A DNA stretch of 64,000 bases from Pseudomonadota bacterium (GTDB taxonomy: Bacteria; Pseudomonadota; Alphaproteobacteria; Rhodobacterales; Rhodobacteraceae): positions 62,001-126,000 of the forward strand of contig JAJXZX010000006.1 of NCBI GenBank assembly GCA_021779835.1, written 5' to 3'. This document shows positions 47,798-56,513 of the stretch, one piece after another; positions within the stretch are counted from its first letter, which is position 1, and each line of letters begins with the position of its first letter. Under the pieces are notes generated by a model. That model searched no databases. It had not been told where the DNA came from and worked only from the letters and a program-made list of their open reading frames with translations. The translations under genes and the position numbers were made by a program.

Positions 47798-48565
47798 TCA
47801 AGAGGGGATCGCTGCGGGATAACTCTCGAACGTAATATTTTGCGCGATCTGCCGGGCCTTAGTCTCCGCCTCGACACTGCGGATGGTCCAGCAAAGGATT
47901 GCCGCGCCAGCGGCCTTCAGCGCAGCCACGCGCGGACGGGTAAGGTCCGCCGCTTCATGGCTGATGAAGCTGGCACCGACCCGATCGTAATCTGGGATTG
48001 CAGCCAATCGCGTACGGTCGGCGGGTGGAATATCGGGCCAGTCCTGGGCCGGGTAAGAACAGGTGGTCAGCCCGCGCGGCAGGTGAGGCGACACGCGCGC
48101 GATCACCGCCATTGAGTGTGGATTGAACGACATCAGAGCAACAGGTCCACTGTAGCCCCGGAGCGTCTTCGCGACGGCTTCCTCCAACGGGCCGACATTC
48201 GTTCCGTTGGCCCCGTCCTGATCTTTGATCTCAATCAGTAACGGCACTTGCCCAGCAACCAGATCAAGCACGGCACCCAGCGTCGGAATGGTATCGGTGC
48301 TGTCCGTTAGGTGGAGTGCGCCAAGCGCCGCAGCAGTTTTATCGCGGATCGGGCCGGTCTGGTCAGTCAGGCGGTCGAGAGTGTCATCGTGAAAGACCAT
48401 CGGGACGCCATCCGACGACGGCTGTACGTCAAGCTCGATGCCGTATCCCGCCGCTATGGCCGCCCTGAAAGCCGAGAGAGAATTTTCGCGGCGGCCCGCC
48501 GAGCGGTCATGGTAGCCCCGATGCGCGATCGGGGCGGTAAGGAATGTGTCAGGCAACCTGGGCAT
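47798..48565 (-). CDS. ugpQ: Glycerophosphodiester phosphodiesterase
   Basis: 255 aa TIM-barrel enzyme that releases glycerol-3-phosphate from glycerophosphodiesters. Catalytic HRGYHDR ... ENSLSAFRAAIAAGYGIELDVQ (His/Glu/Asp metal site), PMVFHDDTLDRLT and LLIEIKDQ. No signal peptide, so cytoplasmic. The start codon overlaps the RidA stop (TAATG). Confidence 0.93.
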   Translation of the reverse strand: MPRLPDTFLTAPIAHRGYHDRSAGRRENSLSAFRAAIAAGYGIELDVQPSSDGVPMVFHDDTLDRLTDQTGPIRDKTAAALGALHLTDSTDTIPTLGAVLDLVAGQVPLLIEIKDQDGANGTNVGPLEEAVAKTLRGYSGPVALMSFNPHSMAVIARVSPHLPRGLTTCSYPAQDWPDIPPADRTRLAAIPDYDRVGASFISHEAADLTRPRVAALKAAGAAILCWTIRSVEAETKARQIAQNITFESYPAAIPS

Positions 48566-49029
48566 TAGCGGACCTCGAAAATTCCCTCGATTTCGACGGC
48601 GACCCCGAAGGGAAGTGAGGCGGCGGATACAGCAGAACGCGCATGACGGCCCGCCTCGCCGAGGACAGCAACGAGGAAGTCCGACGCGCCGTTAATCACC
48701 TTTGGCTGGTCGGTGAAATCGGGTGTCGAGTTGACGAAGCCAGTCAGCTTGATCGCTCGGACAAGATTCGCCAGATCACCTCTGCAGGCGGCGCGCACTT
48801 GTGCAAGAAGGCTGATCACGCAGCGTTTTGCAGCCTCGGATCCGTCGGCAATATTGAGATCGGCGCCGAGTTTGCCTTTGATCAATCCATTAGGACCTTG
48901 AGAAATCTGACCGGAGACATGGACAATATTGCCCACCCGGACAAAGGGAACGTAATTCGCTGCAGGTGCCGGGGCCTCTGGAAGGGTCACGCCCATTTCT
49001 GCAAGACGAGCTTCAATTGATCCAGCCAT
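48565..49029 (-). CDS. RidA family (YjgF/YER057c/UK114) protein, long subgroup
   Basis: 154 aa. Typical RidA proteins hydrolyse reactive enamines/imines. Seen: VRVGNIVHVSGQISQGPNGLIKGKLG, AKRCVISLLAQVRAA and the C-terminal LPFGVAVEIEGIFEV. The canonical catalytic R of the active subgroup (usually CR..V..A.L) is not in its usual context here, as in the PA0774-like subgroup, so activity is uncertain. Coupled to ugpQ by a 1-bp overlap. Confidence 0.85.
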   Translation of the reverse strand: MAGSIEARLAEMGVTLPEAPAPAANYVPFVRVGNIVHVSGQISQGPNGLIKGKLGADLNIADGSEAAKRCVISLLAQVRAACRGDLANLVRAIKLTGFVNSTPDFTDQPKVINGASDFLVAVLGEAGRHARSAVSAASLPFGVAVEIEGIFEVR

Positions 49030-49094
49030 CGCGCTTCTCCGGTTGTAATGTCCGGGTTAGGTTACTCGCCCGAGAGGCGGACGAAAACCCCCGA

Positions 49095-50390
49095 TCAGCT
49101 ATCGTGCATCGCCTGATCGAAGTACTCCCTCAGCGGCTTGAGCAGATAGGCGAGCGGCGTATGTTCGCCGGTCTGGATAAATGCCTGCACCGGCATGCCG
49201 GGCAAGATCGCTTTGCCGTTAAGCTCGGCTGTCGCGTCCGGACTGAGAACGATTTCCGCCCGGTAGTAAGATTGGCCGGTGCGGTCGTCCTTGAATGCAT
49301 CGGCGGAAAGATCGCGCAAACGGCCGGTCAGTTCGGGCGCGGTACGTCCGGTGAAGGCGGAGAAATGCAGGCGGACTAACTGGCCCGCAGACACTTCCTC
49401 GACGTTAACGGGTGCCACGTGGACGGTGATAAGAAGCGGGCGGTCCTGCGGAACGATGGAAAGCACGGTATCCGCGGCACGGATCACTGAGTGCGCGCGC
49501 GTAACCGCCAGCCCGTACACTATCCCGGAAATCGGGGCACGAATTGTCAGGCGACCGATCTTCTTAGTGAGCGCCTGAAGGTGGGCTGTGAGATCCAACT
49601 CGCGGCTGGCAAGGTCGCGCAATTGGGTGATCGCGTCCTCGCGTCGCGCCGAGGTCAGTTTCGCGAGGCCGATTTCAAGTTCAATTTTCTTCGCCTCTGC
49701 CCCTGCCCGGCTGGCGAGGAGAGAGTTATACGAACCGGTAAGTTTTGCCATGTCGAGTTGAAGCGCTTGAACACGCAACGACTGGCCTAACCCTCTGTCA
49801 AACAAAGATTTCTGGTCTGAAAGATCGGTTTTGGTTAGGACGATCTGCGCATTGATCGAGGTCAGTTGTGCGTTAAAACCGTCGATCTCGCTGCCGATCT
49901 GGTCGCGCTGTTTCTTCAGTTCGTCGGTTTGTTGTGCAAGCGAAGTCAGCCGCGCCTCAAAAAGGTGGGTTTGCCCTTCGACGAGGTCGTTTATCGTCGG
50001 ATCTTGAGTGCCAGCCTGCAGAACGTCGGGGGCGAATGTGATCGCGTGCGCGCCGTCGCGTTCGGCGGTGAGTCGATCCGCATGGGCGTGGATGTCATAA
50101 AGCTGGCTTCGCATTAGGTCGGCGGACGCCCGCAAATCGGAGCCGTCAAGGACGATCAGGGCATCCCCCGCGCGCACATGTTGCCCCTCGCTAACCAGCA
50201 CCTGGTCGACCAAGCCGCCGTCCGGGTGTTGGATGATCTGGCGGTTCTGTTCTACCTCGACCACGCCGGGTGCAATTATTGCGCCTGCGAGTTTTGTAGT
50301 GACGCTCCATGCACCAAAACCAAAGATCAGCGCAATGAGGCTGAGGTATCCAAGCCAAAGCGGGCCACGCGCGGACCAACGTGGGGTCAT
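49095..50390 (-). CDS. HlyD-type periplasmic adaptor of a type I secretion system
   Basis: 431 aa. One N-terminal membrane helix (GYLSLIALIFGFGAWSVTT), lipoyl half-motif APGVVEVEQNRQIIQHPDGGLVDQVLV, a long coiled-coil hairpin (about 110-260), second lipoyl half IRAPISGIVYGLAV and the HlyD C-terminal motif YYRAEIVLSP. Bridges the ABC exporter to an outer-membrane TolC, which is not in the window. Overlaps the ABC gene by 4 bp. Confidence 0.93.
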   Translation of the reverse strand: MTPRWSARGPLWLGYLSLIALIFGFGAWSVTTKLAGAIIAPGVVEVEQNRQIIQHPDGGLVDQVLVSEGQHVRAGDALIVLDGSDLRASADLMRSQLYDIHAHADRLTAERDGAHAITFAPDVLQAGTQDPTINDLVEGQTHLFEARLTSLAQQTDELKKQRDQIGSEIDGFNAQLTSINAQIVLTKTDLSDQKSLFDRGLGQSLRVQALQLDMAKLTGSYNSLLASRAGAEAKKIELEIGLAKLTSARREDAITQLRDLASRELDLTAHLQALTKKIGRLTIRAPISGIVYGLAVTRAHSVIRAADTVLSIVPQDRPLLITVHVAPVNVEEVSAGQLVRLHFSAFTGRTAPELTGRLRDLSADAFKDDRTGQSYYRAEIVLSPDATAELNGKAILPGMPVQAFIQTGEHTPLAYLLKPLREYFDQAMHDS

Positions 50391-52120
50391 GCGACACCCC
50401 CCTGATTGGCGCTACGCAGGATATCGGTGTGGTTGCGCACGATCTCGCGAAGAACAGTGTCACGAGGGCCGAAGGCACGACGGGCGCCACCTTCAAGCAG
50501 CAACAGCTGATCGCACTCTTGAATCGCGGCGGGTCGGTGGGCCATGACCAACACCGTCTTCCCTGCGGCTTTCATCCGACGGATTGCGGTGTTCAAAGCC
50601 TGCGACCCTTCGTTGTCGAGATTGGAGTTCGGCTCGTCCAGGATTAGGATCAGTGGGTCGCCATACATCGCGCGGGCCAACCCGATGCGCTGGATTTGAC
50701 CACCGGAGAGGCGGCCACCCCCTGCACTGATCCGGGTGTTGTAGGCATCCGGGAGCTCAAGGATCATCTCATGCGCTCCCGCGGCCTGTGCGGCGGCGAC
50801 TACTGCAGCGCTATCTGGTGATTCGCTAAGACGCGCAATGTTTTCGGCGATGGTCCCATCGAACAGACTTACCCGTTGCGGCAGGTAGCCGATATAACTG
50901 GCAAGGATATCGGGATCATAGCTGTCGAGTGCCGCGCCGTCGAGCCGCACCTTGCCGCCGGCCGGTCGCCAGATGCCCGTCAGCGTGCGCGCCAGAGTTG
51001 ACTTTCCCGAAGCTGAGGAGCCGATCACCCCAAGTGCGGTTCCCGGTTCTAGCCTGAACGACAACATTCGCAGCGCGGCTTGATGTTCGCCTGGCGGAAT
51101 GACGGTAACATGTTGAACTTCCAGAATTGCGCGCGGCCGTGGCATGGCAAGATGCGATTGGGCCGGTGGCGCGGCGTCCAGCAGTTCCTGTAGGCGCGAC
51201 CAGCCGAGTTGACCGCGTTGCACCACCGTCCATTGGCTGATCGCCGTTTCGATCGGGGCAAGGGCGCGGCTGAGAAGGACCGAACCCGCAATCATTGCCC
51301 CCGCCGACATCATGCCACGCAATACCAGAAGCGCCCCCATTCCGAGCATTGCGGACTGAAGAAACAGCCGCAGTGTCTTTGATAGGGTGGCGAAGGCGCC
51401 GCCACGGTCACCGGCTTGCAAACTGTTGGTCTGCGCCTCAATCCGTGCGATCTGCCAGCGGTCGAACCCGGATTGGCGCATACCGAGGCTTTGCACTAGT
51501 TCCGCCTCTCCCTTAAGCTGTTCGGAGATGTGTTCAGCGTTGAAGGCGGCATATGCGGTTCGCGTTATTGGAGCGCGCGTCGCGATCTTGTTCAGCAGGG
51601 TGATGGCGATAAGCAAGCCGCCGCCGGCTACGGCCAAGAGGCCAAGATAGGGGTGGAACACGAAAATCGCCGCAACGAAAACCGGTGTCCACGGGATGTC
51701 GAACACGGCGAGCAAAACTGGGGAGGCAAGCATGTGCTGCACCGCCTCGAGGTCTCGCTGGGCGGCGCGTGCAATGGGGTCGCCGGGTTGGTCGATCAAG
51801 CGCTGCATCGTGGCGGCGAACACACGGCGGTCCATGCGATCCTGAAAGCGCGCGGCTAGGCGCGACATAACGCGACTGCGCGCGTGGTCCAAAAGTCCCA
51901 TGATGAGGACGAAGAAGGCCAGAAGACCCGTCAGGGCGACCAGCGTCGGCTCTGATCCGCTGGGAATAACGCGGTCGTAGACCTGCAACATGTAGAGCGG
52001 GCCGCTGAGCATCAGGACGTTCACCACCACGCTAAATGCGATGACAGCGGGAATCAGGGCCCAACTTTCCGTGGCGGCGGCCCAGAGTTCGGTACGTCCT
52101 GGCGCGGATATGTGTTGCAA
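50387..52120 (-). CDS. Type I secretion permease/ATPase (PrtD/HlyB-like, without C39 domain)
   Basis: 577 aa. Six-span ABC membrane domain (ALIPAVIAFSVVVNVLMLSGPLYMLQVYDRV is the PrtD hallmark) then the ATPase: Walker A GSSASGKSTLART, signature LSGGQIQRIGLARA, Walker B LILILDEPNSNLD. TTG 52120 (after GAAAGGATC) places the start at LQHISAPG; the frame open to 52174 is less likely. No RTX or other repeat-rich substrate is adjacent. Confidence 0.93.
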   Translation of the reverse strand: MQHISAPGRTELWAAATESWALIPAVIAFSVVVNVLMLSGPLYMLQVYDRVIPSGSEPTLVALTGLLAFFVLIMGLLDHARSRVMSRLAARFQDRMDRRVFAATMQRLIDQPGDPIARAAQRDLEAVQHMLASPVLLAVFDIPWTPVFVAAIFVFHPYLGLLAVAGGGLLIAITLLNKIATRAPITRTAYAAFNAEHISEQLKGEAELVQSLGMRQSGFDRWQIARIEAQTNSLQAGDRGGAFATLSKTLRLFLQSAMLGMGALLVLRGMMSAGAMIAGSVLLSRALAPIETAISQWTVVQRGQLGWSRLQELLDAAPPAQSHLAMPRPRAILEVQHVTVIPPGEHQAALRMLSFRLEPGTALGVIGSSASGKSTLARTLTGIWRPAGGKVRLDGAALDSYDPDILASYIGYLPQRVSLFDGTIAENIARLSESPDSAAVVAAAQAAGAHEMILELPDAYNTRISAGGGRLSGGQIQRIGLARAMYGDPLILILDEPNSNLDNEGSQALNTAIRRMKAAGKTVLVMAHRPAAIQECDQLLLLEGGARRAFGPRDTVLREIVRNHTDILRSANQGGVA

Positions 52121-52276
52121 ATCTGATCCTTTCCGGCCGAAATTGCTTCGGAAGCCTTCGCGTGGCCGATGCAAAGGCCTGCGAAGCGGTTGTGTTAGGG
52201 GGGTTGCAACACTAGATCAGGGGTGCGCCGGGAAAACGCATGAGATTAGTGGCAACTCGTTTGGACATATGGCTCT

Positions 52277-53050
52277 ATGATTCGTAATATTTCGTTTCCG
52301 ACTCCGGCAATTCGTACGCGCTCTGTGTCGCGCCTTCTGGCGGCGGTCGTCTTGGTCGGAACTGTTGCGTCGTGTGCCGCCCCGAATGGCAAGCAGTTCA
52401 ACGATCCTTATGAAGCGCAGAACCGCGCTAACCACGCGGCCAACATCGCGCTTGACGCCGCGCTGGTTCGCCCCGCGTCGCAGGCCTATGGGGCGGTCCT
52501 GCCGGCCCCGGTCCGGAGTGGGGTCGGTAACTTTGCGAGCAACCTTTCGCTGCCGAGCTATGTGCTGAACGACCTCCTGCAGTTGAAGGTTGCGGATGCC
52601 GGCGCCAATACCTTGCGGTTTGCGTTCAATACCATCTTCGGTATTGGCGGCATTTTCGATCCTGCGGGCGCACTTGGGCTGCATGAAAAGCGCAACGACT
52701 TTGGTGAAACGCTGTATGTGTGGGGCGTTCGCGAGGGTGCTTATATTGAGGCGCCGCTTTTGGGTCCGACGACCGAGCGCGATCTTGTCGGTAAGGTCGT
52801 AGATGTCCTGGCGGATCCCGTCGGCTTAGCGGTGCCAAGCAAGCTGCGCTATGTGCCGACCGGTATGGAAATCGCCTCAAAATTGGGTGAGCGCTACAAA
52901 TTTACCGGCACCTTCGACTCGATCCTTCACGACAGTGCGGATAGTTATGCGCAGGAACGCCTGCTGTTTCTTGAAAAGCGGCACTATGATCTGGGGCAGA
53001 AATCCCCTTCTGCCACTTATGACCCATATGAGGATCCCTATGGCAAATGA
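52277..53050 (+). CDS. mlaA: Outer-membrane lipoprotein MlaA (VacJ)
   Basis: 257 aa. Lipobox VASC (about residue 34) after a long n-region. DPYEAQNRANHAANIALD, NLSLPSYVLNDLLQLK and FGIGGIFDPAGALGLHEKRNDFGETLYVWG are core MlaA motifs. Removes mis-placed phospholipid from the outer-membrane outer leaflet and passes it to MlaC. The stop overlaps mlaC by 11 bp. mlaFEDB are not in the window. Confidence 0.93.
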   Translation: MIRNISFPTPAIRTRSVSRLLAAVVLVGTVASCAAPNGKQFNDPYEAQNRANHAANIALDAALVRPASQAYGAVLPAPVRSGVGNFASNLSLPSYVLNDLLQLKVADAGANTLRFAFNTIFGIGGIFDPAGALGLHEKRNDFGETLYVWGVREGAYIEAPLLGPTTERDLVGKVVDVLADPVGLAVPSKLRYVPTGMEIASKLGERYKFTGTFDSILHDSADSYAQERLLFLEKRHYDLGQKSPSATYDPYEDPYGK

Positions 53051-53645
53051 CATCTCGCGCCGCCACATGATCGCCGGAATGGCGTCGGGCGTCGCTTTCG
53101 TGACTTTGGCTCAGCCCGCAGCGGCGCTTGACGTGAATACCGCGCGAAAGTTGATCGACAGCCTTGTTGCCGAGATCAACCGGATCATCAACTCTGGCGA
53201 AAGCCAGCAGCAGATGTTCGTTGATTTTGAGAAGGTATTTGTAAAATACTCCGATGTTGCGGTCATCGCCCGTTCGGCATTGGGCGTCGCAGCACGCTCG
53301 GCTACGCCCGCGCAGATGCAGGCCTTCACGCAGGCGTTCCAAGGCTATATCTCGCGCAAATATGGGCGCCGGTTCCGCGAATTTATCGGTGGTAAGATCG
53401 AGGTGACCGACGCTCATCCGGTCAATGGCTTCTATGAGGTCGTATCGACCGCGACGTTGCGCGGTGAAGCGCCGTTCGACTTGCGCTGGGATGTGTCAAG
53501 CAAGAGCGGCCGCGACCTGTTCTTTAACATCATCATTGAGGGTGTGAACCTGTTGGCGACAGAGCGCACCGAAATCGGCGCGATGCTGGATAATCATCAT
53601 GGTGATATCAATGCATTGATTGCGGAGCTGAAAGTTTCTGGCTGA
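53040..53645 (+). CDS. mlaC: MlaC/Ttg2D-family periplasmic phospholipid carrier
   Basis: 201 aa. Twin-arginine-like ISRRHMIAGMASGVAFVTLAQPAAA signal, then the MlaC core: SQQQMFVDFEKVFVKYSDVAVIARSALG, FTQAFQGYISRKYGRRFREF and FNIIIEGVNLLATERTEI. Start ATG 53040 lies inside the mlaA end, giving coupled translation. An RR motif followed by a short hydrophobic region suggests Tat export rather than Sec. Confidence 0.92.
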   Translation: MANDISRRHMIAGMASGVAFVTLAQPAAALDVNTARKLIDSLVAEINRIINSGESQQQMFVDFEKVFVKYSDVAVIARSALGVAARSATPAQMQAFTQAFQGYISRKYGRRFREFIGGKIEVTDAHPVNGFYEVVSTATLRGEAPFDLRWDVSSKSGRDLFFNIIIEGVNLLATERTEIGAMLDNHHGDINALIAELKVSG

Positions 53646-53669
53646 GGCTGACCAACACGACACGCTGCG

Positions 53670-53691
53670 GGGGCGCCATTGGCGCCCCTTT
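53670..53691 (+). terminator. Intrinsic terminator after mlaC
   Basis: Perfect 8-bp stem GGGGCGCC (53670-53677) / GGCGCCCC (53681-53688) with a 3-nt ATT loop, then TTT. 24 bp after the mlaC stop, before the convergent PBP gene. Confidence 0.75.
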
Positions 53692-53705
53692 GCATTCGGG
53701 GTCGG

Positions 53706-55862
53706 TCAGTTGTTGCCGGTGAATGCGCCCATTACACTTTGCAGAACACGTTCAGCCAGCGTGCTGTTTTGGGCTCCGGACGCAGGTTGCGCCGGGGCTG
53801 ACGGGTGGCCGGGATCCGGCATAATCATCGGTAGAGGGCTAACCGGCACCCCCTTATCAACGTTAACCATTGTCGCATGCCAGATATCAGCAGGCAGGCC
53901 TCCGCCGGTGGTGCCAGTGAGTGGCGTATTGTCATCGTTGCCAAGCCAGACGCCAGTAACATAGTCAGCGGTAAAGCCGATGAACCATGCGTCACGCGCT
54001 TCCTGCGTCGTGCCGGTCTTGCCTGCCGCCTGCCTGTCGGGCAGTTTTGCGCGCACGCCCGTGCCGCTTTCGATCACTTGGTTCATCATATAGATCAGCT
54101 CTTTCGCAGAGTGTTCAGCGATTACACGCTCGCCAATGCCGCCGACCTTTCCGACCAGAGGGCTGGGGTCGCCTTTCAATGTCAGCTCTTCCAACCCATA
54201 GGGAGTGACAGACGATCCGCCATTCAGGATGCCCGCATAGGCGCCTGTCATATCTAACAACGTTACCTCGGAAACCCCGAGCGCAAGGGCGGGGCCCGCC
54301 GCAAGCTCGCTATGAACCCCAAAGTCAGAGGCAACCTTGCGAACCGCATCGCGTCCCACCAGTTCCGAAATCTTCACCGCAGGGACGTTGAGCGATAGTT
54401 TCAGTGCGGTGGTCAGAGTGACAGTGCCTTTGTAATCACGCTCGTAATCTTTGGGCGACCAGGGGCCAGATCCTTTGATGTTGATCGTCAGGGGGGCGTC
54501 GATCACGGTGTCGTCCGGGCTCATCCCCTTGTCCAGGGCGGCCGCGTAGACAAAGGGCTTAAACGCCGATCCGGTCTGGCGCAGCGCCTGCGTCGCACGG
54601 TTGAATGCGCCGGAAACCTGTGTTTTGCGGCCGCCGATCATCGCGCGTACGGCGCCGTCAGGCGACATTACCACAACGGCGGCCTGCACCTTCGAGCCGT
54701 CCTTCAGCTTGCTTTCAAAGACGTCCCGCAACGCGCTTTCCGCGGCGGTCTGGATGCGCTGGTCGAGCGTCGTTTTGATAATCACATCCTCGGTGGTGTC
54801 CGATGTCAGAAAGCTGGGCGCGCTTTCCATGACCCAATCGGCGAAGTAACCACCAGCGCGGGCGGCGGCTGCGTCAGAAAGAACGGCCGGATGGGCATGG
54901 GCATCCTGAGCCTGCGCCAAGGTCAGATAGCCCTGTTCGGCCATCAGATCGATGATGACGTTCGCCCGCTCTTGCGCGCGCGCAAGGTTATTTGTCGGCG
55001 CGTAGTAAGACGGTGCCTTTAGCAGCCCCGCCAGCATCGCCGCCTCTGCGGGCGTCACCTCGCTCGCATGTTTGGCAAAATAGCGTTCGGCAGCCGCCTC
55101 GAAACCGCGGGTGCCTGCACCAAGATAGGCACGGTTCAGATACACGGTCAGAATTTGATTCTTGGTGTATTTCAGCTCCATCGCCAGCGCATACGGCACT
55201 TCTTCAACCTTGCGCCCGAGGGTGGAGCGTCGGCAATCCGCCTCGTAATCACTTTCAGTTGGCCAGATCTTTTTATCGTAGGGGCGGCCTAGGCAAAGTA
55301 TCTTGGCAGTCTGCTGTGTGATGGTGGACCCGCCGTTGCCAGAGAAGGGGCTGCGTCCGGCGCGCATGTTGATGAACATGGCGCCCAGGATGCCGCGGGG
55401 CGAAACGCCGAAGTGGTGGTAAAATCGGCGATCTTCGGTCGCGATGATGGCGTCGCGCAGATACGGCGAGACTTTGTTGGCATTGATGTCGCCGCCGAAG
55501 GTTTCGCCGCGCCAAGCGAAGGGCGTTCCATGATCGTCTAGCAGTGTGACAGAGCCACGGGTGCGGTCGTCCAGAAGGGTTTTGACCGGTGGTAGCGTGG
55601 AGTAGAAATAGAGCGTGGCGATGCACAGGATCAGCGCGCCGACAACGCCCAATCGCCAGCCGATACCCCAGATAATCCGGAATATGCGGTGCAGAAGCAG
55701 TGAGACGAACCGAGTAAGAATGTTGCCCTGCCGCGGAGCCTTGCGCGGGCTCCGTGGCTTGGTTGGCGGCTTGCGGCCGCCGCCGGATCTAGTCCCACTC
55801 TTCGGCGCCGACACCCGTCGGTCCGCCACCAATGGTGGCCGTTTCGGTCCGCTTCCGCTCAT
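53706..55862 (-). CDS. mrcA: Class A penicillin-binding protein 1A (transglycosylase/transpeptidase)
   Basis: 718 aa bifunctional peptidoglycan synthase. A basic cytoplasmic tail rich in Arg/Lys/Pro, one membrane helix (LGVVGALILCIATLYFY), GT51 motifs ATEDRRFYHHFGV and GGSTITQQTAKI, then the transpeptidase SxxK in TGSAFKPFVYA, SLN in LSLNVPAVK and KTGT in GKTGTTQEARDAW. C-terminus rich in Pro/Gly (MIMPDPGHPS). ATG 55862 (MSGSGPKRPP) chosen; the frame is open to 55961 without homology. Confidence 0.94.
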   Translation of the reverse strand: MSGSGPKRPPLVADRRVSAPKSGTRSGGGRKPPTKPRSPRKAPRQGNILTRFVSLLLHRIFRIIWGIGWRLGVVGALILCIATLYFYSTLPPVKTLLDDRTRGSVTLLDDHGTPFAWRGETFGGDINANKVSPYLRDAIIATEDRRFYHHFGVSPRGILGAMFINMRAGRSPFSGNGGSTITQQTAKILCLGRPYDKKIWPTESDYEADCRRSTLGRKVEEVPYALAMELKYTKNQILTVYLNRAYLGAGTRGFEAAAERYFAKHASEVTPAEAAMLAGLLKAPSYYAPTNNLARAQERANVIIDLMAEQGYLTLAQAQDAHAHPAVLSDAAAARAGGYFADWVMESAPSFLTSDTTEDVIIKTTLDQRIQTAAESALRDVFESKLKDGSKVQAAVVVMSPDGAVRAMIGGRKTQVSGAFNRATQALRQTGSAFKPFVYAAALDKGMSPDDTVIDAPLTINIKGSGPWSPKDYERDYKGTVTLTTALKLSLNVPAVKISELVGRDAVRKVASDFGVHSELAAGPALALGVSEVTLLDMTGAYAGILNGGSSVTPYGLEELTLKGDPSPLVGKVGGIGERVIAEHSAKELIYMMNQVIESGTGVRAKLPDRQAAGKTGTTQEARDAWFIGFTADYVTGVWLGNDDNTPLTGTTGGGLPADIWHATMVNVDKGVPVSPLPMIMPDPGHPSAPAQPASGAQNSTLAERVLQSVMGAFTGNN

Positions 55863-56007
55863 GCCTGGTCTTGCCCGATGCCTTGTCCTGTTTGATCGCA
55901 GGATGCCTATTTTGCGGCCACCATAGCCTGAGGCGGAGCAAATGTGGAGCGTGAAGCTCATCCGATTCGGTTCAGATACCGCTTATATTTTAATCTAAAC
56001 TCCACGT

Positions 56008-56025
56008 TTGTGCAAAAATTGTGCA
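56008..56025 (+). promoter_or_regulatory. Direct repeat TTGTGCA-AAAA-TTGTGCA upstream of glnK
   Basis: Two copies of TTGTGCA (56008-56014, 56019-56025), spaced 11 bp centre to centre, about one helical turn, so both could face the same side of the DNA. 120 bp upstream of glnK. Could bind a nitrogen regulator; no consensus recognised. Confidence 0.4.
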
Positions 56026-56144
56026 TAAGCTTCGGGTTTGAGGGTCATTTGTTGCGCCCGAGATATTGTGCTGCACCTGCGAAGGCGCATTGCTTGGGCC
56101 GTGGGCACCGAACTGGGCCACCTGCCAATCGGAAGGGTAACGAC

Positions 56145-56483
56145 GTGAAACTCATCATAGCAGCAATCAAGCCGTTCAAGCTGGAGGAGGTCCGCGAAGC
56201 GCTGACCTCTATCGGCGTGCGCGGCATGATGGTGACCGAGATCAAGGGCTTCGGCTCGCAGTCCGGACACACTGAAATCTATCGCGGCGCGGAATACGCC
56301 GTGAATTTCGTGCCGAAGGTCAAACTGGAAATCGTGGTGGCGGACGGTCTGGCTGACCAAGTCGTCGAAACGATCCTCAAGACCGCGAAGACCGACAAAA
56401 TCGGCGACGGCAAGATCTTCGTGCTCGACGTGGACCAGGCGGTGCGCGTCCGGACCGGCGAAACCAACGACGACGCGCTGTGA
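56145..56483 (+). CDS. glnK: P-II nitrogen regulatory protein (GlnK type)
   Basis: 112 aa, the exact P-II length. Uridylylation site Tyr51 in YRGAEYAVNF, signature VEIKGFGSQSGHTE-like stretch (T-E-I-K-G-F-G) and C-terminal VRVRTGETNDDAL. GTG 56145 was chosen: it gives MKLIIAAIKPFKLEEVR and the canonical numbering of Tyr51. Coupled to amtB 30 bp downstream, the classic glnK-amtB pair in which GlnK plugs the ammonium channel. Confidence 0.97.
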   Translation: MKLIIAAIKPFKLEEVREALTSIGVRGMMVTEIKGFGSQSGHTEIYRGAEYAVNFVPKVKLEIVVADGLADQVVETILKTAKTDKIGDGKIFVLDVDQAVRVRTGETNDDAL

Positions 56484-56513
56484 CGCGACGGTTCAGGGGA
56501 AAGAGATAGGGAC

